In this document: positions 6,733-14,512 of the stretch, piece after piece | How positions within the stretch are numbered: position 1 is the first letter of the stretch | Layout: each line of letters starts with the position of its first letter | The notes under the pieces: model-generated | What the model saw: the letters and a program-made list of their open reading frames with translations, nothing else | Database searches by the model: none | What the model was told of the DNA's origin: nothing | Position numbers and translations under genes: made by a program | NCBI GenBank assembly: GCA_964560355.1 | Contig: CAZLLI010000068.1 | Span: 1-14,512 of the forward strand | Origin: JAKEHA01 sp964560355 | GTDB taxonomy: Bacteria > Krumholzibacteriota > Krumholzibacteriia > WVZY01 > JAKEHA01 | DNA: 14,512 nucleotides | Reading direction: 5' to 3'

Positions 6733-7704
6733 ATGGGTTCCCAACTCAAGGAGATGCTGTCGCGGATGGCGGCGGGCGACCTCTTGGCCGCCGCGCGGGC
6801 GATGTCGGTGATCGAGCGCGGGGGCGAAGACGCACAGGCGCTGCTCGACGCGATTCACCCGCAAACGGGGCGTGCGTGGCGCGTCGCGTTCACGGGGCCG
6901 GGGGGCGCGGGCAAGAGCACGCTCGTCGACCGCGTGATCGAGTGCGAACGCGCGGCGGGTCGCACGATCGGCGTCGTCGCCGAAGACCCGTCGAGCCCGT
7001 TCTCGGGCGGCGCGATTCTGGGCGACCGCGTGCGCATGGCGCACGCGCAGGGCGACGCGGGTGTGTTTGTGCGCTCGCTCGCGAGCCGCGGCACCGAGAC
7101 GGGATTGAGCGCACTCGCCGGCGAGCTCGCGGATGTCATGGACGCGTTCGGGCGCGACGTGGTGGTGCTGGAGAGCATGGGTGTCGGGCAGGTGGAGACG
7201 CGCGTGCGCTACCTCGCCGACACCGTCGTCGTCGTGTTGACGCCGGAAGCGGGCGACGACGTGCAAACAATGAAATCGGGATTGCTCGAAGTCGCCGACG
7301 TCCTCGTCGTCAACAAGTCGGACCGCGCGGGCGCCGACGCGCTCGCGGCCGATCTCACGAGTGTCGCGTCGCTGCGCACGCCGCGCGACGGTTGGTCGAC
7401 GCCGGTCGTGCAGACCGCGGCCACCGAAGGCCGCGGCGTCGACGCGCTGGGCGCCGCGCTCTCGCAGCACCGGGCGCACTTGGAAGGCGGGGGCCGCCGC
7501 GCCGCCCGCCGCCGCGAAGCGCTGCGCGAGCGGGTTCGTCTCCTGGTGGAGGAGGACGCGCGCGCCGCGCTGTGGCGAGACCCTATCCTCCAAAAGCAGT
7601 TTGATGCTATCTTGGAGGACGTCGTGGGCGGACGCACGTCGCCGTACCGGGCCGCGCGCGATCTCGCGGCCGCGCGCCGCCCCGCGTCGACCAGCCAGCC
7701 ATGA
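6733..7704 (+). CDS. meaB: methylmalonyl-CoA mutase chaperone GTPase MeaB
   Basis: G3E-family P-loop GTPase (MeaB/ArgK/MMAA group). It gates delivery of adenosylcobalamin to methylmalonyl-CoA mutase and protects the enzyme from inactivation. The protein has 323 residues, normal for the family. Walker A is GPGGAGKST (55-63); most relatives have GPPGAGKST. Next come the family block EDPSSPFSGGAILGDRVRM (84-102), then LESMGVGQVE (146-155) in switch II and NKSD (194-197) for guanine recognition. The C-terminal helices (about 250-315) match the dimerisation arm. GAGG at 6722-6725 lies 7 bases before the ATG. The stop overlaps the start of the mutase B12-binding subunit (ATGA), so chaperone and client subunit are made together. 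An older name for relatives, arginine/ornithine transport kinase, is considered a misannotation. Confidence 0.95.
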   Translation: MGSQLKEMLSRMAAGDLLAAARAMSVIERGGEDAQALLDAIHPQTGRAWRVAFTGPGGAGKSTLVDRVIECERAAGRTIGVVAEDPSSPFSGGAILGDRVRMAHAQGDAGVFVRSLASRGTETGLSALAGELADVMDAFGRDVVVLESMGVGQVETRVRYLADTVVVVLTPEAGDDVQTMKSGLLEVADVLVVNKSDRAGADALAADLTSVASLRTPRDGWSTPVVQTAATEGRGVDALGAALSQHRAHLEGGGRRAARRREALRERVRLLVEEDARAALWRDPILQKQFDAILEDVVGGRTSPYRAARDLAAARRPASTSQP

Positions 7705-8105
7705 ACCGACCGATCAAGATTTTGATCGCGAAGCCCGGCCTCGACGGCCACGACCGCGGGGCGAAGGTAATCGCCAACGCGCTCCGCGACGCGGGCATGG
7801 AGGTCGTGTACACGGGCCTCCACCAGACGCCGGAGATGGTGGTCGACGCCGCGCTGCAAGAGGACGTCGACGTGGTGTCGGTGAGCATTCTGTCGGGCGC
7901 GCACATGACGCTCATCCCGCGCGTGCGCGAGCTCATGAACGAACGCGGGCTCGGCAACGTGCAACTCATCGCGGGCGGCATCATCCCCGACGCGGACGCC
8001 GCCGCTCTAAAGAAGATCGCGGGCGTAGCGGGCATTTTCGGGCCCGGCACGTCGACGCAGGACGTCGTCACCTTCATCCAATCATTGGTCACCAACCGGA
8101 AGTAG
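7701..8105 (+). CDS. mcmB: methylmalonyl-CoA mutase small (B12-binding) subunit
   Basis: Free-standing cobalamin-binding domain of 134 residues that partners with the separate catalytic subunit encoded at 11727-13385. The base-off/His-on signature is intact: D15-x-H17-x-x-G20 in LDGHDRG, S62-x-L64 in VSILSG and G92-G93 in LIAGGIIPD. H17 is the expected cobalt ligand. The length matches detached B12 subunits such as IcmB (about 136 residues), whereas many bacteria carry this domain fused to the large subunit. The ATG overlaps the meaB stop and lacks a clear Shine-Dalgarno sequence, pointing to coupled translation. A B12 partner for some other acyl-CoA mutase is possible, but the only large subunit in view is of methylmalonyl type. 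Confidence 0.93.
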   Translation: MNRPIKILIAKPGLDGHDRGAKVIANALRDAGMEVVYTGLHQTPEMVVDAALQEDVDVVSVSILSGAHMTLIPRVRELMNERGLGNVQLIAGGIIPDADAAALKKIAGVAGIFGPGTSTQDVVTFIQSLVTNRK

Positions 8106-8109
8106 CAGC

Positions 8110-9261
8110 ATGTCGCAGATCGTCCTGACCGAAGAGCATCAAATGATTCGAGAGACCGCCCGCAAGTTCGCGGAGGCGGAGCTCGTGCCGAACGCGGCCC
8201 ACATCGACGAGACGGGCGAATACCCGGTCGAAAACTTCAAGAAGATGGGCGAGCTCGGCTTCATGGGCTTGATCGTCCCCGCCGAGTACGGCGGCACCTT
8301 CATGGATACCATCTCGTACGCGATCGTGATCGAAGAGCTCGCGCGCGCGTGCGGGTCGACCGCGCTCGGTGTCGCGGCGCACAACTCGCTCGCGTGCGGG
8401 CCGATTCTCTTGATGGGATCGGAAGCGCAGAAGCAGCGGTATCTTCCCGAGCTCGCGAGCGGCGAAGCGATCGGAGCGTTTTGTCTGACCGAGCCGCACG
8501 CCGGCAGCGACGCGTCCAACACGAAGACCACCGCGGTCTTGAAGGGCGACAAGTACATCTTGAACGGCACCAAGATCTACGTCACCAACGGCGGATGGGC
8601 GCGCTATCTGGTCGCGACCGCGTCGACGGATCCGTCGAAGGGTGCCAAGGGCATCAGCGCCTTCGTCGTGCAGAACGACTTCCCGGGCTTCGTGATCGGT
8701 TCGAGGGAAAAGAAGCTGGGACTGCGCGCGTCGGGGACCTTCGAGATCGTGTTCGACAACTTGGAGGTTCCGCGCGAGAACTTGCTCGGTTCCGAAGGCG
8801 GCGGCTTCCGCACCTTCATGAAGACGCTGGAAGGCGGACGCATCTCGATCGGTGCATTTTCGCTCGGGCTAGCGCAGGCGGCGATGGAGGCGGCGATCAA
8901 GTTCGCGAAGGACCGCCGGCAATTCGACCGGCCCATCACCGAGTTCCAGGCCACGCAGCTCAAGATCGCCGACATGGCCACCGAGATCCACGCCGCGCGC
9001 CTGCTCGTGTACGACGCCGCGCGCCGCAAGGACGCGGGGGAGGACTTCGGGCGTTACGCGTCGATGGCCAAGTTGTACGCGTCGGAGATGTCGATGCGCG
9101 TGACCAACCAGGCCATCCAGATTCACGGCGGCTACGGCTACTGTAAGGAATACGGAGTCGAGCGCTACTACCGGGATGCCAAGCTGGGTGAGATCGGCGA
9201 AGGCACCAGCGAGATTCAGCGCGTCGTCATCGCGCGCGACGTTCTCGAAAAAGATCAGTAA
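8110..9261 (+). CDS. acyl-CoA dehydrogenase, short-chain (butyryl-CoA-like)
   Basis: FAD-dependent acyl-CoA dehydrogenase of 383 residues that introduces the alpha-beta double bond into acyl-CoA, passing electrons to ETF. N-terminal helical part: LTEEHQMIRETARKFAE. Middle domain: FCLTEPHAGSDASNTKT and YILNGTKIYVTNG, the flavin and substrate block. C-terminal part: DRRQFDRPI, QIHGGYGY and GEGTSEIQR. The catalytic base is E364 in EGTSEIQR, the position used by short-chain and butyryl-CoA enzymes. Substrate range cannot be read from sequence; propionyl-, butyryl- or branched acyl-CoA are all plausible given the neighbours. GGAAG at 8098-8102 serves the ATG, which lies 4 bases after the previous stop. 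No etfA/etfB is present in the window. Confidence 0.94.
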   Translation: MSQIVLTEEHQMIRETARKFAEAELVPNAAHIDETGEYPVENFKKMGELGFMGLIVPAEYGGTFMDTISYAIVIEELARACGSTALGVAAHNSLACGPILLMGSEAQKQRYLPELASGEAIGAFCLTEPHAGSDASNTKTTAVLKGDKYILNGTKIYVTNGGWARYLVATASTDPSKGAKGISAFVVQNDFPGFVIGSREKKLGLRASGTFEIVFDNLEVPRENLLGSEGGGFRTFMKTLEGGRISIGAFSLGLAQAAMEAAIKFAKDRRQFDRPITEFQATQLKIADMATEIHAARLLVYDAARRKDAGEDFGRYASMAKLYASEMSMRVTNQAIQIHGGYGYCKEYGVERYYRDAKLGEIGEGTSEIQRVVIARDVLEKDQ

Positions 9262-9275
9262 GGAGATAGATCGAA

Positions 9276-10457
9276 ATGGAACGAGCCGTCATCGTATCCG
9301 CGCTCCGCACTCCCATCGGGCGCTTCATGGGCGGGCTGGCGACGCTGCCCGCGCCGCGCCTGGCCGCGGGTCTTATCAAGGAGACCGTCGCGCGCACCAA
9401 GCTCGACACCGAAACCGTCGACGAAGTGATCCTCGGTAATGTTCTGCAAGCCGGCGTCGGGCAGGCGCCCGCGCGCCAGGCCATGATCTTCGGCGGGGTG
9501 GCGCCGTCGGTGGCCGCGGTCACCATCAACAAGGTGTGCGGGTCGGGTTTGAAGTCGGTCATGCTGGCCGCGCAAGCGATCAAGGCGGGTGACGCCGACG
9601 TCGTCATCGCAGGCGGCATGGAGAGCATGAGCTTGGCGCCGTACCTGTTGCCCGACGCGCGCACGGGCCAGCGCCTCGGCCACGGCAAGCTCGTCGACGC
9701 CATGATCAACGACGGGCTGTGGGACTGTTACAACGACTTCCACATGGGCAACACCGGCGAGTTGGTGGCGAAAAAGTACAACGTGTCGCGCGAGGCGCAG
9801 GACGACTTCGCAGTCGAAAGCCACAAGAAAGCCATTGCCGCCATCGAGCGCGGCGATTTCAAGGACGAGATCGTGCCCGTGATGGTGCCGCAGCCCAAGG
9901 GCGAACCCGTCGCGGTCGCGGTCGACGAAGGACCGCGCGCCGACGCGTCCAAGGAGAAGCTCGGGAAGCTCAAGCCCGCGTTCGAGAAGGACGGCACCGT
10001 GACTGCCGGCAACGCGAGCACCATCAACGACGGCGCCTCCGTGCTGCTCGTGATGTCGGAGAAGAAGGCGAAGGAGCTCGGCCTCGAGGTGCTCGCCGTC
10101 GTCGACGCCTACGCGACCGGCGGCATGGAACCGCAGTGGGTCATGATGGCTCCCGTCAAAGCGGTCGGCAAGTTGTTGGAAAAAACCAAGACGCGCATCA
10201 CCGACTACGACTTGGTCGAGCTGAACGAAGCCTTCGCCGTGCAAGCGGTCGCCCTCATCCGCGAGCTCAAGCTCCCGCCCGAACGCCTGAACGTGAACGG
10301 CGGCGCGGTCGCCCTCGGCCACCCCATCGGTGCTTCCGGCGCGCGCGTGCTCACGACACTCATCCACGCCATGCGCAAGCGTCGCGCGAAGCGCGGCCTC
10401 GTCTCCCTGTGCTTGGGCGGTGGCAACGCGGTCGCCATGAGCGTGTCGCTGCCGTGA
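9276..10457 (+). CDS. acetyl-CoA C-acetyltransferase (thiolase)
   Basis: Type II thiolase of 393 residues that condenses two acetyl-CoA to acetoacetyl-CoA or cleaves 3-ketoacyl-CoA. The catalytic set is complete: nucleophile C88 in NKVCGSGLKS, H349 in ALGHPIGASGAR and C379 in SLCLGGGNA; NEAF is also present. Spacing agrees with biosynthetic thiolases such as PhaA (C89/H348/C378, from memory). AAGGAG at 9260-9265 overlaps the previous stop and lies 10 bases before the ATG. The stop overlaps the GTG start of the 3-hydroxyacyl-CoA dehydrogenase. Whether it runs in the degradative or synthetic direction is not decided by sequence; the dehydrogenase neighbours on both sides fit short-chain beta-oxidation or its reverse. 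Confidence 0.95.
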   Translation: MERAVIVSALRTPIGRFMGGLATLPAPRLAAGLIKETVARTKLDTETVDEVILGNVLQAGVGQAPARQAMIFGGVAPSVAAVTINKVCGSGLKSVMLAAQAIKAGDADVVIAGGMESMSLAPYLLPDARTGQRLGHGKLVDAMINDGLWDCYNDFHMGNTGELVAKKYNVSREAQDDFAVESHKKAIAAIERGDFKDEIVPVMVPQPKGEPVAVAVDEGPRADASKEKLGKLKPAFEKDGTVTAGNASTINDGASVLLVMSEKKAKELGLEVLAVVDAYATGGMEPQWVMMAPVKAVGKLLEKTKTRITDYDLVELNEAFAVQAVALIRELKLPPERLNVNGGAVALGHPIGASGARVLTTLIHAMRKRRAKRGLVSLCLGGGNAVAMSVSLP

Positions 10458-11308
10458 AGATCGAACGCGTCTCCGTCATCGGCGCCGGCACCATGGGTGC
10501 GGGCATCGCGCAGGTGTTCGCGACCAGCGGACACGCGGTCAAGCTCATCGACGTGTCGAGCGAGTTCGTGAAGAAGGGACTCGCGGGCATCGAGTCGAGC
10601 CTCGACCGCATGGTGAAGAAAGAGACCATTCCGCTCACCACCAAGACCGAGATTCTCGGGCGCGTCCGCACCGACACCTCGCTCGAAGCCACCGGCGCGA
10701 GCCAGCTCGTGGTGGAAGCCGTGAGCGAGAACGTCGACGTGAAGAAGAAGGTGTGGCGGGAGGTCGCGTCGCACGTCGGTGAAGACGCCATCTTCGCCAC
10801 CAACACGTCGTCGATCTCCATCAGCGAATTGGCCGCGGTGGTGCCCAAACCGTCGCGCTTCATCGGCATGCACTTCATGAATCCCGTGCCGGTGATGAAA
10901 CTGGTGGAAGTGATTCGCGGCCTCGAGACCGACGAGGTCACCACCACCACCACGCTCGATCTATGTCGCTGGCTGGGGAAGACGCCGGTCGAAGTCCACG
11001 ACTACCCCGGCTTCGTGTCGAACCGCATCCTGATGCCGATGATCAACGAGGCGGTGTTCTGCCTGATGGAAGGCGTCGCCACCCAAGAGGCCATCGACGA
11101 AGTGATGAAACTCGGCATGGCGCACCCCATGGGCCCGCTCGCGCTCGCCGACCTCATCGGCCTCGACGTGTGCCTCGCCATCATGGAAGTTCTGCACCGC
11201 GACCTCGGCGACTCGAAGTATCGCCCGTGCCCGCTCCTCCGCAAGATGGTGGTGGGAGGACGACTGGGAAGAAAAACGGGACGCGGGTTCTACGACTACT
11301 CGAAGTAG
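10454..11308 (+). CDS. hbd: 3-hydroxybutyryl-CoA dehydrogenase
   Basis: NAD(P)-dependent 3-hydroxyacyl-CoA dehydrogenase of 284 residues that interconverts 3-hydroxybutyryl-CoA and acetoacetyl-CoA. The Rossmann motif VIGAGTMGAGIA starts at residue 8, with D33 in LIDVS as the NAD-type acidic residue. Catalytic and substrate residues are S119 in NTSS, H140 in GMHFMNPV, E152 in LVEVIRG and N190 in GFVSNR; their spacing equals that of the human enzyme. The C-terminal helical domain ends GRKTGRGFYDYSK. The frame is open far upstream inside the thiolase gene, but the GTG at 10454 overlapping the thiolase stop (GTGA) begins the domain exactly. It is the last gene of the + strand operon and meets the epimerase gene tail to tail. 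Confidence 0.95.
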   Translation: MKIERVSVIGAGTMGAGIAQVFATSGHAVKLIDVSSEFVKKGLAGIESSLDRMVKKETIPLTTKTEILGRVRTDTSLEATGASQLVVEAVSENVDVKKKVWREVASHVGEDAIFATNTSSISISELAAVVPKPSRFIGMHFMNPVPVMKLVEVIRGLETDEVTTTTTLDLCRWLGKTPVEVHDYPGFVSNRILMPMINEAVFCLMEGVATQEAIDEVMKLGMAHPMGPLALADLIGLDVCLAIMEVLHRDLGDSKYRPCPLLRKMVVGGRLGRKTGRGFYDYSK

Positions 11309-11320
11309 CGGGACTACTTC
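11302..11320. terminator. bidirectional hairpin including both convergent stop codons
   Basis: GAAGTAG (11302-11308) and CTACTTC (11314-11320) are perfect 7-base inverted arms around the loop CGGGA. Each arm ends in the TAG stop codon of one of the two convergent genes. On the + strand the stem is followed by TTTCTCT, a modest T-rich tail; on the - strand the following bases are not T-rich. Termination at least for the + strand operon is plausible. Confidence 0.5.
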
Positions 11321-11726
11321 TTTCTCTCCACCAATTCGCACAGCACCTTGCCCGTCGCTTTGGGGTGAATGAAGGCGACGCGCGAGCCCTGCTTGCCGGG
11401 GCGCGCGACGGTGTCGATCAACGCCACGCCGCTCGCCGCGAGTTTCCTTAGCGCGCCGTCGATGTCGCCCACTTCGAACGCGATGTGGTGCAGACCGGGT
11501 CCGCGCGTCGCGACGAACTTGGTGATGGGGGAGTCGGGGGTCGTGCCTTGCACGAGCTCGATGTCGGTGCCGCCGGTGTGGATGGTGGCGATGGCGACGC
11601 CGAAGCCGGCGATCACTTCGCGGTGGTGCGCCTTCAGACTGAACACGGACTCCATGGTGGCGATGGCGGCGTCGAGGTTCTCGACCGCGATCGCGATGTG
11701 GTCGACGCCCCGGATGGCGGTGTCGC

Positions 11727-11730
<4 letters not shown>
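11314..11730 (-). CDS. mce: methylmalonyl-CoA epimerase
   Basis: Vicinal-oxygen-chelate metalloenzyme of 138 residues that interconverts (S)- and (R)-methylmalonyl-CoA, linking the carboxylase to the mutase. Two beta-alpha-beta-beta-beta units are visible. Expected metal ligands are H11 in VDHIAIAV, E58 in DIELVQG, H82 in LHHIAFEV and E132 in LCELVERK. ATG 11730 is chosen because it overlaps the stop of the mutase large subunit (ATGA) and has AAGGAGG upstream. A longer open frame to 11784 would only add arginine-rich out-of-family sequence. It is the last gene of the - strand operon, and its position next to the mutase supports this activity over other VOC enzymes. Confidence 0.94.
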
Positions 11731-13384
<1,654 letters not shown>

Positions 13385-13385
<1 letters not shown>

Positions 13386-13903
13386 CACTCTCTCTCGATC
13401 GTCACCAGCGCGGTTTGCGAATCGACCTTGTCGCCCTCGGACACGGCCACCGACGTGACGACACCCGCGACTTCGCTCGTCAACTCGTTTCTCATTTTCA
13501 TGGCTTCCATCACGACGACGGCGTCGCCCGCGGAAACGCGCGCGCCGGACTGCACTCGCACTTGGACGACGAGCCCGGGCATCGGCGCGCGCACCGTGTA
13601 CGCGCCCGTGTGTTCTCTCTCGCGTTCGGCGTCGCGCACCGCGACCAGGAGCTCGTCCAGCACTTCGACGTCGTAATGGCGCCCCAGCACGCGCGCGAAG
13701 TACTCGCCGCGCTCGGGCTTCACCGGCGCCGCTTCCACCAAGTACGACTTGTGGTCGATGAGGAGCGAGAACGCGTCCTTGTCGCCGAAGGTGCGCGCGT
13801 CGACATTGAGAACGCGCCCGTCGACGTCGACGCGGTAGTGCGAGCCCTCGCGGGAGACGTGGAGCACCTTTTCGGCGCCGTCGACGCGAACGATGAGCTT
13901 CAT
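13385..13903 (-). CDS. biotin carboxyl carrier protein of an acyl-CoA (propionyl-CoA) carboxylase
   Basis: Protein of 172 residues with a C-terminal biotinyl domain (about 102-170). The biotin attachment lysine is K136 in VVMEAMKMRNE; APMPGLVVQV and SEVAGVV are the flanking hammerhead strands. The N-terminal 95 residues are beta-rich (VRVDGAEKVLHV, YRVDVDGRVLNV) and resemble the BT-like linker that joins biotin carboxylase and carrier domains in propionyl-CoA carboxylase alpha subunits. Together with the upstream gene it therefore looks like such an alpha subunit split in two, which is inference. The start overlaps the biotin carboxylase stop (ATGA), and the stop overlaps the mutase start (TGATG). 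An oxaloacetate or methylmalonyl-CoA decarboxylase carrier is less likely because a biotin carboxylase precedes it. Confidence 0.9.
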
Positions 13904-14512
13904 CGCGACCACCGCTTGGTGGCGTCGGCGCGCGCGGCACGACGCCACGCGCCGTCTTTCGACTCGTCGACGGTGGCGTAGCGCACGGTGCTGCGGTACT
14001 CGAAGGCGGCGATGGCGGCGGCCACCGCGGCCAGCTCGATCTCTTCGTCGCGCTGGTGCAGCTTGGAAGTCTCGAAGTGCGATTCGATGTGCTTGGTGTC
14101 GTAGCTCCCGTCGACGAAGGCGCCCTCGTTCAGCGCCCACAGCAGGAAGTCGACGTTGGTGCGCACCGGCTCGCAGCGGTATTCGCGGAGCGCGCGCCGC
14201 GCGCGCCGAATCGCCTCTTCGCGCGTTTCGCCGTACACGACCAGCTTGCCCAGCATGGGGTCGTAGTAGATGGGAATCTCGTAGCCTTCGTACACGCCGT
14301 TCTCGTTGCGCACGCCCGGGCCCTGCGGCAGCACCAGCCGCTTGATGGTCCCGATCGACGGCATGAAGTTGTGCGCGGGGTCCTCCGCGTACACGCGCAT
14401 CTCGACGGCGTGTCCGCGTGGCACCACGTCGCCTTGCCGGATCGACAGCGCGGCGCCGCCCGCGACTTCGATCTGCTGCTTCACCAAGTCGACGCCGTAG
14501 ACCATCTCGGTC
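13900..14512 (-). CDS. biotin carboxylase subunit of acyl-CoA carboxylase, C-terminal part
   Basis: Only the last roughly 203 residues are in the window; the ATP-grasp core lies beyond the right edge. The visible part starts TEMVYGVDLVKQQI, the usual continuation of the VEHxVTE block. GHAVEMRVYAEDP contains the arginine equivalent to E. coli AccC R338, and YDPMLGKLVVYGETREEAI and VRTNVDFL follow as in AccC and PccA. The C-terminal 60 residues (from about HIESHF) are longer than in AccC and end in a basic tail. The enzyme carboxylates biotin on the carrier protein with ATP and bicarbonate. With the epimerase and mutase downstream, propionyl-CoA is the most likely acceptor, but acetyl-CoA cannot be excluded. 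The required carboxyltransferase subunit is not in the window. Confidence 0.92.
   Translation of the reverse strand, partial: TEMVYGVDLVKQQIEVAGGAALSIRQGDVVPRGHAVEMRVYAEDPAHNFMPSIGTIKRLVLPQGPGVRNENGVYEGYEIPIYYDPMLGKLVVYGETREEAIRRARRALREYRCEPVRTNVDFLLWALNEGAFVDGSYDTKHIESHFETSKLHQRDEEIELAAVAAAIAAFEYRSTVRYATVDESKDGAWRRAARADATKRWSR

Noticed and set aside
9255..10367. 370-codon open frame on the - strand opposite the thiolase
   Set aside because: The thiolase on the + strand has a complete catalytic set; the antisense frame has no recognisable motif.
9719..10453. Apparent 245-residue N-terminal extension of the 3-hydroxybutyryl-CoA dehydrogenase
   Set aside because: It is arginine-rich out-of-frame translation of the thiolase. 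The GTG at 10454 starts exactly at the Rossmann fold and overlaps the thiolase stop.
13386..13940. Apparent 185-residue N-terminal extension of the mutase large subunit
   Set aside because: It is out-of-frame translation of the carrier protein gene. ATG 13385 gives the normal family length and overlaps the preceding stop.

Overview
The window is a gene-dense, GC-rich bacterial chromosome segment (about two thirds GC by eye). Start and stop codons overlap at many gene junctions, and no intergenic stretch exceeds 300 bases. It contains no RNA gene, insertion sequence, CRISPR array or phage gene that I can recognise. The content is mostly core metabolism of an aerobic or facultative heterotroph. 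Two small secreted proteins with an unusual shared C-terminal tail suggest an uncultured, poorly described lineage. Candidate phylum Eisenbacteria is my guess, from impression only, and no marker here proves it.

Region 1 (1-5289, + strand) is a tight operon: the C-terminal part of a UvrD/PcrA-type helicase, then gatC, gatA and gatB. The last three encode the tRNA-dependent amidotransferase that makes Gln-tRNA(Gln) and/or Asn-tRNA(Asn). From about 4921 the 3' end of gatB falls to about 49% GC, and AGA, AGG and ATA codons appear.

Region 2 (5290-6732, + strand) is a small accessory patch. It holds two separately promoted genes for exported proteins: an unrecognised 173-residue protein and a 209-residue lamin-tail-domain protein. 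Their bodies are unrelated, yet both end in nearly the same 12 residues (pattern T-W-G-[RK]-I-K-x-L-Y-R plus one residue). This is the most novel-looking signal in the window. Each gene has its own candidate extended -10 promoter.

Region 3 (6733-11308, + strand) is an acyl-CoA operon: the mutase chaperone GTPase MeaB, the B12-binding small subunit of methylmalonyl-CoA mutase, an acyl-CoA dehydrogenase, a thiolase and a 3-hydroxyacyl-CoA dehydrogenase.

Region 4 (11314-14512, - strand) converges on region 3. In its own direction it reads: biotin carboxylase (C-terminal part only), a biotinylated carrier protein, the methylmalonyl-CoA mutase large subunit, and methylmalonyl-CoA epimerase. All three junctions overlap.

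Together, regions 3 and 4 supply most of the propionyl-CoA to succinyl-CoA route: carboxylation, epimerisation, then B12-dependent mutation protected by MeaB. They also supply three of the four steps of short-chain beta-oxidation or its reversal. The carboxyltransferase subunit and an enoyl-CoA hydratase are not in the window. The two operons meet tail to tail with only five bases between stop codons, and a perfect 7-bp inverted repeat includes both stops.
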